Shown: piece by piece, positions 21,409 to 33,693 of the stretch | Layout: each line of letters begins with the position of its first letter | How positions within the stretch are numbered: position 1 is the first letter of the stretch | Assembly (NCBI GenBank): GCA_037367355.1 | Contig: CM074698.1 | Span: 2,542,001-2,606,000 of the forward strand | Length of the DNA: 64,000 bases | Direction: 5' to 3' | DNA from: Neoscytalidium dimidiatum | Lineage: Eukaryota; Ascomycota; Dothideomycetes; Botryosphaeriales; Botryosphaeriaceae | Notes under the pieces: generated by a model | The model's database searches: none | The model's input: only the letters and a program-made list of their open reading frames with translations | Told to the model about the DNA's origin: nothing | Made by a program: the position numbers and the translations under genes

Positions 21409-23849
21409 AGAGCTCCGGCTACTCATTTCCTTTTCCATTCGCTTTACTCGTCCGATTCCCTCGAGCGGCTATTACGACATTGAGATTGATACGAATCTCT
21501 GATCTGGCGTTTATTGGGTTATCAAGATCGGCTTCATCGTTTAAACACTTACGAGTGCCGGAAAAGGCTGTTTCAAAGTCAATATTCTATTCGTTTCGAC
21601 TGTCTTTCGACGTCGTGTAATGCACCTTGCCTGCACCGTTTGACATGTTTTCGTGCTTTGCCTATTCTAATTAAATTGGTGACTTCGGACTCGCAGTTAT
21701 TACAGCATATCCTACGGAGCGGTTTGTGGATCGAATATATTACTTTCACTATTCTGTAACACTTCCAGAGCTTTCGCTCGAACAATGAGTATGTAAAAGC
21801 TCACTATCAACTACCTTTGAAACGAACTGTTAGACCACCTTCGTTCAAAGATGGGCCATCTTTGCGTCCTACTATTTGTTCAGTTCTTAATCGAATCTTC
21901 CAAACTCGATATCACCTCACGAAAGACAAGCTTCACACCCGGCATTCCGGCATCGACAGCGGATTTCAACGTCACTCTCTTGCCGCTTTCCTCATTCTCG
22001 TCCATGCTACTGACCTCCCTAATTCAGAATCCTATCGTAGACGTCTTTGGCGCCGCCTTCTCCCCACCAATAGTCCAATCCTTCACCTCCTAGCCCTCCG
22101 TCGTAGCCATACCCCTCGAACTCTCCAGTGCTGCCCTCCCCCCGAGGGCCCAGGCACCACTCCCCACAACATCACTACCGCCTGCGCGATAGAGAAGCCT
22201 ATATCTTCCCAGGACGCAAACAGCATCTGAGTGTTTGCGCCGCTCTAGCGCACACGGAGACGCTCGGTTAGCAGACTGTTGCATTCCACGATCCGTACAA
22301 ATCGCTCTCGTCTATAGGGAGCTCGATGATTGATGCGCCGACAGGAATGGTCTCGAGCGGGTGTGGCTTTGCGGTGGAATGGACCGGTCGAGGGCTGTGG
22401 TCACCGCGGTCGAGCTTTGCGTCATCACAGCCGTTGGTGCGGATTTTATGGATATCTAAGAAGAACTGGGGCGTCCACGCCGTCGAGGTAGGGCAGGTTA
22501 CGCACGGCGCTCTGTTGCTGGGCAGTACGCGTAATAGATGGAGGGATATAGTAGGAAGAAGCCGTATCAATGGAATTTGAGGGGGTTTCTGAGAATCTTG
22601 GAACGGTAAGTGCGTTGTAAGTCCTTCCAGGGAGATCCAAGTCTGTTGTTTGTTGTGAGATGTTGCAGTCATTCTGTCGTCAGTCAAGTAAGTTATTCTG
22701 TTGCCGCTAGCTTGACGTGGTTGCGTGGGTGCAATCAGATTAGCAGAGGCCGCACGCCAAGAACGTCAGGGTAGCCGGGAGGAACATTGGGACAGCAACG
22801 CACCACTGCCGTATGCAGACTGAAGTCCATAGAGCGTGTTTACCAAGCAGATCGGAGTAACCCTCATCAACTGTGGCACTGCTGGGAGCGGGGCCGCGCT
22901 GAAGGCCGCTGAAGGCTTCGATTTCCTTGATTGTTAAGTCAAGCAAACTTACGCCATGCCGAGAAGGGGAGAGATTGCCATCGGTGCGTATTGCCACCAG
23001 TAATCCACGCACTGGTACTGTAGGAGTTCTTGATGAACCCAGGAATCAGCCACTCAACAGCTGCTGCACGGCGGGAAGCCACATTAAAAAATGTCGCTCT
23101 CATTCACTCTGCCGTGGATAAGGGATACAGCGCGATGCATCGGCGAGGGGCGGGGTCATATATTGATTGGAAGCTGAGGGTTGTGCGCTGTCATGACCCA
23201 CCGCTGGGACCACCTTCTTGTCATGCTGAGGATCGCCGGCGCTGACGGTACTGTGGAGATGAGAGATGATGTAGCAAGGACACAAGTGGAGTGACTTTTG
23301 ATCTTGCGCTTGCGATATGCCCCTCCATCCGTGCGATAATGCCCGCAAACTTTATATTTCCCGTTACTACAACTTTCCGCCGTCTGGGTGAATCATAGTC
23401 AGCAAGCAATATCTTTTGCATTGCCCTTTTCCTTATACGTTGATTCATACAGAGGAAGTCAGTCCACACTCGATGAACTGATTGGAGATGGCCCGGTCTG
23501 ATCCTCCCCAAAATTTACGAAAATGACTTTTGCACGCCAGACAGAATAACATTATGAAACACTGAGACCAGATAGTAGAACAAAGCACTTTCTGTAGGCA
23601 TTCTCCTTTTTTAAACTACCTGTATGCCACCCCCAAGTAGCCGAAGCTCTCCTTTTCTGCAATATTCCACGGTGTATGGCCGCTCTTAAGGCATCTCCTC
23701 CAGTATCGTGCAATGTATGGTTCAAAACCATTCTCTACCCACGAGATTCCCCTGAAAGCCATACGAAAGTATAACCGTATGGATGTAGCACCGTTTCCAC
23801 AAAGAGTCGTCGTTGACCTTTGGAAGGATATGCGAAGCCATCGCAAACT
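21409..23849. other. 2.4-kb stretch without a confident gene
   Basis: Between the 3' ends of the ECM14-like gene and the Cys-tailed gene. On the minus strand around 22740-23510 several short frames have protein-like composition, including a hydrophobic segment near 22745-22810 and a possible GTAAGT donor near 22950. They could not be joined into one model and may be the remains of a gene. Confidence 0.4.
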
Positions 23850-25566
23850 CTACGGCTCGTGCGTCTCACACATTCCCTCGCACCTGACATGCATACAGTC
23901 CAGTTTGCTGCAAACATTGCTCTCGTAGTGGGTGAAGCACTGGCAGCGGCAGCACCTCCACCTCCTGAAACCCCTCTGCATAATACCTCCCGCCAGCACG
24001 ATCGGCGTGTCGTACTGAACGTTGATAGGGTGGATGACCCTCTCGCTGCCGACGGCGCCCTGCTCCTGCAGCGTGCGAACGGCCCTGCTTAGAGCGCGTG
24101 GAACGTACGGACTGGGCGGAGGTGGGTCGGGCAGCGTGGGCGTAAGCGGGGAGCGTGGGCCGAGATCAAGGACGGCGGCGGCTGTGCGGAGGACGTCATT
24201 GGAAGCGATATTGGCGTCGGTCTCGTGGGCAGTATGCTTGAACTTCTTGAGCGTCTCAATGAGTGCGGCCTCGGCTGTAGCAGCATCAAGGAAGGACGCA
24301 GGGAGATTGTTATTGGTGTCATCCTTGGAGGGAACCTTGACCTTGGGCATTGGAATGCCGCTCTTCTTCTGGAGCTTGGTGCGCTGAGTCTCATGGGGGG
24401 AACTGGGGAGCGAGACGTAGCCAGAAGCATTGCTGGTAATGGGTGAATCCTTCTCCATGAAAGGTCTGCGCGGAGTGTCTGTGGAGGCTGTGCGCTCGTG
24501 CGGGAGAAGAGGCGCCTCGCCATCGTCAAAATTGTCCATCTTTGTGTCCGAAAGAGGAGAGACCGGGCTATCGTCAGACTGAATGCCCGTGTCGCGGGCA
24601 GGAGAGATGGTATAGGGACTGCGGTTCAGCTCCCTCTTCCAGGAGCTGCTGCGCATACGGCGTCTGCCACGCACACTCGGGTCGGGATAGTCAGGGTTGT
24701 CAATTGCTAGCGAGATGTCAAGTAGTATATCAACCTCAGTACCAGGGAGTCGGAGCGTGGCAGAGGGTGGAGGAAGAAGGTTCACGGGTATACCAACTAA
24801 GAGTGCGGTTATCCACGTCTTACTATGGAACGGAGGTGCTTATGTTCAGAGAGAGGTATGTTGACTTACAAAAGGAGACGGGGTCAGCAACAGGACCGAT
24901 GGACTTGCGACGCTCGCTGCTACCGTCACGCTTCTTGCAAGGCATCGCAGGTTCACTCTTAGTAGATATTGGAGAAAGACAATCCAGGTTGTCGGGAAAG
25001 CTATCCGCATCGCTGCTGCCCTTTCCCAGCTGCTCGAGATACAATAGCTTCTTGGGGTGGTATTCTTTGCCATATGATTTCTTTCTGTCCTTTTTAGTTT
25101 CACCCAAGGACAGATTTCCGGGGCCTTCGTGATGAGTAGGTGACATAGGACCCATACTGGATCCAGCCATGTCCTTCGAGTGCGGTCTGGTTGTGACAGT
25201 CGCTTCTAGCTGACGACGTTCTTGACGACGAGCTTGCCTGCGTGAGTCGGGAGTGCCGGCATGTTCGGCAGGCTTGTTGCTTGGAGACTTGTCGCGCTGC
25301 TCCGAGGAAGTCATAGAGGGCAGCCCAAGTGAGGCAGAGTTCTCGATGTTAGATCGCTTCTTCTGTAGCTTCCTAGGCACGTGAGCGCTGGGCGAACGAG
25401 AAGGAGGTCGAGCAGCTGGTTTAGCAGGTGACAGCGTGTCACTGCTGTTGTTGAAGTCGGCCTTCAGGCAGGAACTGTCTGAATTGGAATCGGAGCTGTC
25501 CTCCATGGGAGACTTATTGCGGCCGCGCCGGAACATCTGGCGGAGGCTTGTTTGTTTGTCCGCCAT
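23850..25566 (-). CDS. Hypothetical protein with C-terminal Cys cluster
   Basis: Two exons, 25566-24870 and 24796-23850, giving 547 aa. The start MADKQTSLRQMF is the first ATG of a coding-like stretch. Most of the protein is Ser/Pro/Lys-rich and disordered. An IPVNLLPPPSATLRLPG segment spans the intron junction. The last 35 residues contain about eight Cys with a His (WRCCRCQC, then VCSKLDCMHVRCEGMC), which looks like a small zinc-binding module; similar tails occur on many unnamed fungal proteins. No catalytic motif is visible and I do not recognise the family. After the TAG the same frame stays open for about 78 codons, so the 3' end may be incomplete. Confidence 0.75.
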
Positions 25567-26187
25567 TGCTAGACTTGGAGATCGGTTGCCGCAACTTAGT
25601 GTACGAAGGGAATGCTCGTGATGGAAGGAAGGTGTGGGAGCAAGCGGAGGTGGTCGTTTGTGGAACGTGGAGCGCAGCAGGCTCTGGCAGCGCGGCTCAA
25701 AGTGACAGTAACGTAGAAGAGAATAGAAGCACGCGGAGCATACATTGTAGTGTGGCACTAAGCGAGATTCTGCCGGTGAGTGTATGTGAAAGAAGAGCAG
25801 CGTTTGAGTTGACGGAAGTTCCATTCGCAATTTCAAGCCTGACTTTGCGCAAATAGTGTACAATGCAGAGCCATCGTAAGCGCAATTTCCACGAAATATT
25901 ACAAAGACACATATGCAGCACTGGAAACAAATATTTGCACTCCTTTCCTCACGGAGCGCTCGTTGGCGAAAATTCAAATTCCCTGGTTTACCAGTCTTCA
26001 AGCCTGGGACATAGCCAAAACCCTGTTTCTACTGACTCACTGAAGGTTCGATTAGTTTAAAGCCTACATTCAGAAATTATATTTCACACATACTAGGCCG
26101 AGACTGAATGCGTGTTTGCAGTTCTGATCTTCACGCAGAGGGTCCAACCGGAGTCTATTCTGGCAGAGAGAAACGACGGATGAGGCA
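25567..26187. other. Promoter of the Cys-tailed gene / 3' flank of TMEM170-like gene
   Basis: 621 bases between two minus-strand genes. The frame upstream of the first gene stays open but lacks coding character, so I treat it as 5' leader. No other feature seen. Confidence 0.5.
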
Positions 26188-26650
26188 TCAGAGTGCGCCT
26201 TGGATAGCAAATGAAGAGAGGATAAGCACTAGGGTATTAATCAAGCCCCAGACGAAGGGTATCCACGTCGACATGCTGTAGTAGCCGGCGCTATATACGC
26301 CTCCAAGCCTGCGCAGCAAACAGATCAGTACAAGATATAAAGAAAAGCAGCTCTCAGACATACAATCCGCCGACAATGCTTCCTGCGATAAGAGCCTCAA
26401 TGCCGCCAATGACGCAGAAGATGACAGGAACGATCCAGATGACCTTCCAGTTCCGCCATTGTACGACGACGGCATAGCCGGAGGTGGTGACGTGGACTGC
26501 CCCGAAGAAAATCAAAGTCCAGATCAGGGTAAAGCGCCAGATGTCACCCGGATCATAGAGGTAATATGCCTGGTGGCCGCGCACGGGGAGAGGCCAGTAG
26601 AGCGATGGGAAAGGAGGAGTTTGGTAGTCGCGCGGAGCAGGATCATCCAT
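26188..26650 (-). CDS. TMEM170-like integral membrane protein
   Basis: Two exons, 26650-26364 and 26308-26188, separated by a 55-nt intron, giving 135 aa. Three hydrophobic helices are visible: about residues 38-60 (FTLIWTLIFFGAVH), 70-97 (VIWIVPVIFCVIGGIEALIAG) and 110-132 (WIPFVWGLINTLVLILSS). The motifs DIWRFTLIW and YSMSTWIPFVWG and the overall size match the eukaryotic TMEM170 family, whose animal members shape ER and nuclear-envelope membranes. The fungal role is not established. It shares a 348-bp divergent promoter with pex8. Confidence 0.82.
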
Positions 26651-26998
26651 GCGGTAGACGAAGCTGGAGGCAAAGAATTAGTTCCTTATCCATACTGAGG
26701 CCGACTTCGGTCAATATACCTCATGTTGAGCCCGCGTTGCGCCTCACATGGCGCAGTTACGTGTTTGGAGCCAAGGACTGATGTTGAGAATGGGAGCGTT
26801 GCGCTGTCGCACGGTTCGGCCCACGCGCCATTGGCCTTGGCCCTTGCGTCCTACCCGGCGAACGCGTCGTCGTCGTCCGTCGTGCCTCGGCTTATCGCGC
26901 ATCACCTTCTGTGTCGGTCTCAGTACCGCATCCGCCGTGAGCTCGCCGCCATGCGCAACAGCTGTCCAGCACAACCACCACCATAGGTCTTGTCCATC
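26651..26998. promoter_or_regulatory. Divergent promoter, TMEM170-like / pex8
   Basis: 348 bases between two start codons on opposite strands. It must hold both promoters; no TATA-like element stands out. Confidence 0.6.
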
Positions 26999-29323
26999 AT
27001 GCCGGCAGATCGATTGCTCGAGACCCTCCTGCGGTCGCTCCAAACATGGACTGATCAGCAGGATACTCCAAGGTATATCGCGAAACCACCCGCTCCAGAT
27101 TCATCGCGGCGGATACTAACATAGCTACCAGGCTCCTGGCGACGGCGGCTTCACTCCTCACCACCCTCACCAATCCCCTTAACATCCAACTCCTTGTCTC
27201 TCAGCTTTTGTCCGCCCCGGCAATATGGGAACGTCCCGACGGCCTCCGCACATGCCAGCGTGTAATGGGCCTATTCCATTCCGCCGCCCTCACCATTCTC
27301 CAGCATGAACGCGATGTTATGGAAGGCACCGCCAAGCCACTGCTGCCAGGACAGATGCCAGTCGGTGGTGGAATGTCAACAGAGGATTGGGTAACGGCCG
27401 TGGTCAGAGGCGCTGATGAGCGATCGCTGCGTTGGAAACATCTGCTTGTGCTGGGAGGACTGCTTATGGGATCTGGCGCTAATGAGGGCTGCCGTTTTCC
27501 GGGAAGCTTGGAGGCAAAGCTACAAGCTGCACTAGTACAAGCTACCAATCTGGCATTGGCTGAGGTTAGGGATGGAGACGAGCTGGGAGCACATTCCGTT
27601 GCCTTGGTTCTGAACCATGTCTTCCCATTATTGTCGGGTACGGAGAGGGCTTTGGTGGACTACGATGTAGGTCGAAATCACTCACTCATCCGCTTGCGTG
27701 GAAGCTGATAATTACCCAGCATTTGCTACCCGTATTGATCGGTACAGCCTTTTTCAGCAATGAAGGCTTCCAATCTGCGTACTTCCTGGGAACCGTGGAC
27801 CTCGATGTCGTGGAAGAGGCAGGCCAGAAGTTCAATTGGTCTGCGCAATCCTCTTCTTTCCATCAGCTACAGCGTATCACCACTCGTCCGATAATGTCGT
27901 CGATGGGACCCTTCTCGAGGCTTGTCTCACATACGGTCGAGAACGTCAGAGATCCGTGGCTTATTCAAACCATGATGGACGATCTGGCTGGCTTCGCTCG
28001 CGCTCTTACGCTACAATGGAGACAGAACAAGCTTTCCGAGATTGATGTGTCCGAAGAGTCACAGTATCTGCACATGGAAACAGTCAGGACCACGTCCCCT
28101 CTGCTATGGAGAATCCTCAAGAACGCATTGTTTGCGATTGTGATAGTACTCCGAGGCACCATGGGTAGGATGCTAGGAGACAATGCACTCGCAGCAGACA
28201 GTGGTATGTATAAGCAACCAACTCACATTCGAATCACTTATACTGACAACATACAGTGGCTCCGGTAATTGTAACCCATGCACTCCACATTCTGCGCAAT
28301 CTCTACTTCATCACCTCCCGCATAGGCGCCCATGCATTTTCTCAGCATACATTTGTCTACCTGACTGCCATCGATATCCTTAGCCAGTATCCGATACAAG
28401 CCGATGCTTTCCTCAAGTCGATTCGTCCTGCTACAATTGGGAGTATTCCGAATCATCCGTTGGACCGTTGCCTCGATCTCTATTTCCTCAACACGGCGGA
28501 ACACTTCACCCTTGTCCTCTCTTCTCAAACTAACGAAGAGCTCCTTGTATCGGCTGCGACTCCATACTTGAGTTCTGGTGGAGCAAGCCACCTTCTCCCC
28601 CTCTTTGAAGCTGCCCACAGCGTCATGCTCTCCGTTCTTTCAGCACCGTCTTCGGCCAACCAAGTCGCTGCAAAACATCTACCATTTTATGTATCTTCGC
28701 TCTTCGCTGCCTTCCCGAGCAACCTGTCTCCCCGCCAATTCAGGCTAGCATTCAAGACCCTTCTGCGTGTCACGGCACCTCCATCCCCCCTTTCTTCATC
28801 GCAGCCCGAGCTCCCTGCTACACTTTGCGAGCTCGTACACCACCGCGCCCTTTCGGCACCCTCGACCCCATTACCAACAGCATCCTTGCCAGCGCCAGGT
28901 CCAGATAATGTCGAGAAGGTACCAATCAGCGAGCCTCCAATGAGCGAACAGGCTGTCCTCGTCCTCACACTCCTCGATGCTCTGCCCATTCTATCGGTTC
29001 CGCTACTGGAAGAATGGCTCCCGTTGTGCGCAGACCTGGTCAACCACATCCAGGACATGGACCTCAAGAACATGGTCAGACGGCGCTTCTGGGAGGTGCT
29101 GGTGGGCGGCGAGATGGATCCGGAGAGAAGCACTTTGGCGGTCGCATGGTGGGGCACGAGAGGAGGACGGGAAAACGTCATGTTTGGAGAGGATTTGTCG
29201 GGAAACGGGGAGCTGCCCCTCAAGGAAGAGGGGCAGGATAAGTACATGATGAGCGGTGCGCTTCCGGCGAGGGGCGTGATGGAGGGGGTGGAAGAGGGGA
29301 AACCGAGGGAAAGCAAACTTTGA
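26999..29323 (+). CDS. pex8: Peroxin 8, intraperoxisomal import factor
   Basis: Four exons: 26999-27072, 27132-27666, 27720-28203 and 28257-29323, giving 719 aa. The start MPADRLLETLL and the segments SLLTTLTNPLN, RPDGLRTC, LGGLLMGSG and LHILRNLYFITSRIG match filamentous-fungal Pex8. The protein ends in SKL, a canonical PTS1; yeast Pex8 is likewise a PTS1-bearing peroxin on the matrix side of the membrane. It links the docking and RING complexes and helps unload cargo from Pex5. The body is mostly helical with no catalytic motif, as expected. Intron phases are consistent throughout. Confidence 0.88.
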
Positions 29324-29914
29324 TGAGATTCGGCTAACATTTGGCGGCGTATTGGTCTTCTTCTTTTCGAGATACCACTGTTAGGAATGGAGTAGCTATA
29401 TAACTCGTTGGAATGCACTGATGATCTAGAAGGGACACTTGGTGACACCTTCTAGCTTCTACTGTCAGAAAAAAAAACATTAAGATGTGTCTGAGTGGCT
29501 TCGTTTGATTTTCGATCATCCTTCAAAACCTGACTATTTCCTTAGCATTGTATTCATGTTGCTCGAGTAAACCATCTTACAGTTGAGATGTAGTACTAAT
29601 TGATCGAGCACAATAGACGTGGCCGCTGAGACTACAGCGGTTGATACAAGATAGCGGCAACGCACCTCGCGCGATGTCCCGCATCGATGACCTCAACGCA
29701 GCCCCGCCGAGAAAAAAGGCGGCCGCGATAGCGGGTCCGTGGTCGGACAGACACGAGCGCCGCCCGCCCTGGACCCTAGGGCTCTCGCTTCCAGACCGGA
29801 CGAGATATCCCGTCGACACCCGAGCCGCAGCTTGAAGAAACCTCCTTAGATTGAAAGAGCAAGGAATGTTGAGGTAGAGAAGCTGAGCTGCGAAATAAAA
29901 CGGGTTCACGAATC
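29324..29914. promoter_or_regulatory. 3' flank of pex8 and promoter of thi6
   Basis: 591 bases. Contains a short 64-codon frame (29641-29835) without family resemblance. I saw no thiamine-pyrophosphate riboswitch signature here or in intron 1 of thi6. Confidence 0.5.
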
Positions 29915-31798
29915 ATGAAGGACAAAGTCGACTACTCGCTCTACCTCGTCACGGACAACACGCCGGCCATCCTGCGCGGGAGGGATCTGGCGTCCGTGGT
30001 CAGGGCTGCGGTCGAGGGCGGTACGTTTCCAGCTTTCGTCTGCCTTTGGTGTTCGCTGTACGTGATGTTTGCAGATGTATGCTGAGCTGCTACTGTGCCC
30101 AGGCGTGACGATCGTCCAGCTGCGGGACAAGACGAGCGACACGGCCACGTTGATCGAGACCGCGAAGCAGCTGCACAAGATCACCAAGGAGTACAACATC
30201 CCGCTGCTAGTTAATGACCGTGTCGACGTCGCGCTGGCGGCCGGTGTCGAGGGTGTGCATATCGGCCAAGAAGACATAGGTGAAAACGACCTCAAGCAGC
30301 TCCCATTGTCCAATTCGCTGGCTTGCTAACTCACCATGAACGGCAGATCTTACCACTGCTCGTGCCCTGCTTGGTGATGACAAGATTATCGGAGTAACGG
30401 CCTCTTCGGTCGAGGAGGCCATCAGAGCGGCAAAGGACGGCGCCGATTATCTTGGGCTGGGCACTATCTTCTCTACCGCAACGTAGGAGGCTCTTTGCTC
30501 TCGGCAGGGTATTCTACTGATATGCATGTAGGAAAGAGAACACTAAGTCCATCATTGGCACCGCCGGCCTGCGGGAGATCCTGCTTGCCCTCTCCGAGCA
30601 GGACGACATCGCCAACATCAAGACCGTGTGCATCGGCAGCATCAATGCATCCAACTGCCAGCGTGTGATCTACCAGTCCGTCGCCAAGTTCAAATCCGTC
30701 AACGGCATTGCCGTCGTCAGCGCCATCGTCGGCGCCGACGACCCCAAGGCGGCCGCCGAGGAGCTGCGCCGGCTAGTTTGGTCGCCGCCGCCGTTCGACG
30801 TGCAGCAGCGCCCGCTGTACCACGGCACGCGCGAGGAGATCCAGGAGCGCGTGCCGCCGGTCGTGAAGGCGCTGGCGGAGGCGAACCCGCTGTGCCACAA
30901 CATGACGAACCTGGTGGTGCAGAATTTCGCCGCGAATGTGGCGCTGTGCATGTACGTCTCGTCTCCCCATCAACTCAACCTGCCCATCAGAAGTAGCGGC
31001 CGTTCATATCTTGCACACGAGATGCTGATCAATATCACCAGTGGCGCCTCCCCCATCATGTCCAACAACGGCCTTGAAGCCTGGGACCTCGCGCGTCTGG
31101 GCGGCGCGCTTGTCGTCAACATGGGCACGGTGACGCCCGAAGGCGTGTCCAACTACGTCTACGCGCTGCGGGCCTACAACGCAGCGGGCGGGCCGGTCAT
31201 CTTCGACCCGGTGGGCGCGGGCGCGACGGAGCAGCGCCGCGGCGCGGTGAAGTCGCTGCTCGCGGGCGGCTACTTCGACGTCATCAAAGGCAACGAGAAC
31301 GAGATCGCGACCGTCTTCGCCGTCAACAGCCCCGGCGGCAAGCTGCCGCAGCAGCGCGGCGTCGACAGCGCCCCCAGCTCCACCTCGCTTGACGAGAAGG
31401 CCAAGCTGGTCGTCGAGCTGGCCCGCCGCGAGAAGAACATCGTCGTCATGACCGGCCAGACGGACGTCGTGTCCGATGGCGCGACCACGTTCGCGGTCAG
31501 GAATGGCCACGAGTATCTCGGCGCCATCACCGGGTCCGGCTGCACGCTCGGCACGTCCATCGCGGCGTTCATGGCTGCTGCCAAGGGCGAGAAGCTGGTC
31601 GCAGCGCTGGCAGCCTTGCTGGTGTACGAGATCGCAGCCGAGAGGGCGGCGGCGAGGGATGACGTGAGAGGCCCCGGCACTTTCGTGTCGGCATTCTTAG
31701 ATGAGTTGTACACAATTAAGAACCAGACAGTGGAGGGGAATTATACGTGGCTGGAGGCGGCGAAGGTGGAGCTCCTTGAGACGGAAGATATAGATTGA
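29915..31798 (+). CDS. thi6: Bifunctional thiamine-phosphate synthase / hydroxyethylthiazole kinase
   Basis: Five exons: 29915-30020, 30103-30279, 30347-30482, 30532-30951 and 31042-31798, giving 531 aa, close to yeast Thi6 (540). The N-terminal half is a TIM-barrel thiamine-phosphate synthase with [30 protein letters not shown] and [13 protein letters not shown]. The C-terminal half is a ThiM-type kinase with [48 protein letters not shown] and the catalytic [12 protein letters not shown]. It phosphorylates hydroxyethylthiazole and condenses it with HMP-PP to make thiamine phosphate in the cytosol. Each splice join restores a conserved motif (for example VEGGVTIVQ and ALCIGASP). Confidence 0.95.
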
Positions 31799-33693
31799 AT
31801 ATGGAGGAGAGGATGGTAGGAAGAGCCAGATTGCGCGGACTTTACCCTTGATATTGGAAGGCACAGCTGTGTTGATGGATTGGATTGAAGTATCATGAAT
31901 CTGAAGCGAAGGTGCGGCTCTCCTTGACCGCTGTTGCAGGGTTGAGTGCACCTGATGCGGCTCATCAGTGCCATCGGCGAAGTCTGGCAGTGAAGAGTAA
32001 TTGGACATGAGAAAGTAAATATCTCAAATTCGATGGTCAACATGACTACTATCTACCGCGAAGATTTGTGTATTGTGACAGACATGTCTTTGAGTGAAAA
32101 GGGTGCTGGGAACTATGCTCGACTGTCTGGCAGCGTCATGGCTTTGTGCGTTTGTGCTGAAACGTGTTCAAGTGGAGGCAGAGTGAAGTTGGAGGGAGAA
32201 CGATGGGAAAAAAGGTGGCCCTCAAATTAGCTCTCTGGTTCACATCGATAACCTGTGTACTGTCAAATCAGACGGCGGTTATCTGCAAATGGCTTAGATC
32301 TCATCATAGGGTCTGTTGTGTCTGGGTGTTGGTGATGGAAAAGAGAGGAGTGGACGGAGGGAGGAAGATTTATATAGGTTTGACGGAAAGGCGTGACCAG
32401 TAACACAGACAGCTACCTGCAGAAACAAGTTGCTCCAGCAGTTCCGCCTGGTTGTTTACCCCCAAAAAGGCAGGTATGGCATCACTAGGTCAGTGCCGGC
32501 GTGACTGTAGAAAAGCTTCTGCATAGGGCATGCAGCGAGCACGGACCACGAAACTGGAGAGTGCTTTCAGTCGCACAGGCATATTTGCATCTTCCTAGAA
32601 TATAGTCTGCTGCCTAGGTGAGCTGATGATCTCAAGGCATGTACGGTTCTGGCGGATCCTGTGTTAGATAATACCGCTGGCTCTTCTCAGCCACCTCCAG
32701 CCCTTTTACTACCCAAGCAACCTGTGCTACTCATTTTTCATACATGTTTTTCTTCTTACATGAGCACATGTTCACCTTTGAAAATGACCTATAGATTTCA
32801 GACGTATTTTACTTTTATTCAACCCGCACATTGCACTACTATGTACTTGTAGTGCCCGACCTCCACAAACAGTGGAACTGAGCAAAGCAAGAGAAGGTAG
32901 TTTGAAATTATCTCCGAGCGGTAGCTACCTATATCGTGCAGTATGGACTTACTTGCCATAGATAAGTTGCGCTTGACTTTTTGTCATCTAATACCTTCGT
33001 AGAGGGTAGTTGCTCGTTCATGCGTCAGTCTCTCATGTATACCAACGTTCTGCGGATGGCGTCCAGCCTCTCTTTTCTCTTCCGAATTTCTTGGGAATGC
33101 TGTAGCGCCTTGTAGCATTGTAGTTCTAACGTGGTCGTTATCATATATGTATTCCTCCACATTCACCATTGAGTGTGAGTAAGCGATCGTAATTGCTGCC
33201 TTACAAGCAACAGCACGCTCAGCGAAGGCAGAGCCATCTTGAGATCAGAATACTGATCCAGTAAACAACAATTAGATATGGTAATCTCGGACACTTGGCT
33301 TGTTCCTTTGACAAATATGCTCAGCAGCCACCCAAAACCAATTTGCGCCTTCACTAAGAGGAAGTCGCGCCGAAGACGATACGGAGTTCCAATCAAGAAC
33401 AATTGTACTCAACATACGAATAGTCAAAACTCTGCGTTGAAATGTGTATGTAGTACACAGTTGTACAAACATAAAAATTGGGAATTTAGTACTGGAGACT
33501 CCTGACACAACGGGTAGAAGTTTGATGAGAAACCCAAAGTCTAATGCATACAGCCCTCCCTAACGTGCGAATCAATCCGATTCGGTCAATCCGCTCGCTG
33601 ATTTCTTTCCACACTACTGCCGTTGACATTCACGCATTCACGCTTTGTGGAACCTGCGTCCTCGCCCATTCACCTTTCGCTCCAAAAACCAGT
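31799..33693. other. 1.9-kb convergent intergenic region
   Basis: Between the 3' ends of thi6 (+) and pda1 (-). AT-richer than its neighbours; only short frames without family resemblance. I see no RNA gene. Confidence 0.5.

Noticed and set aside
29915..30102. TPP riboswitch in thi6 leader or first intron
   Set aside because: The pathway made me look, but no conserved TPP aptamer core was visible; fungal TPP riboswitches are usually in thi4 and nmt1 type genes.
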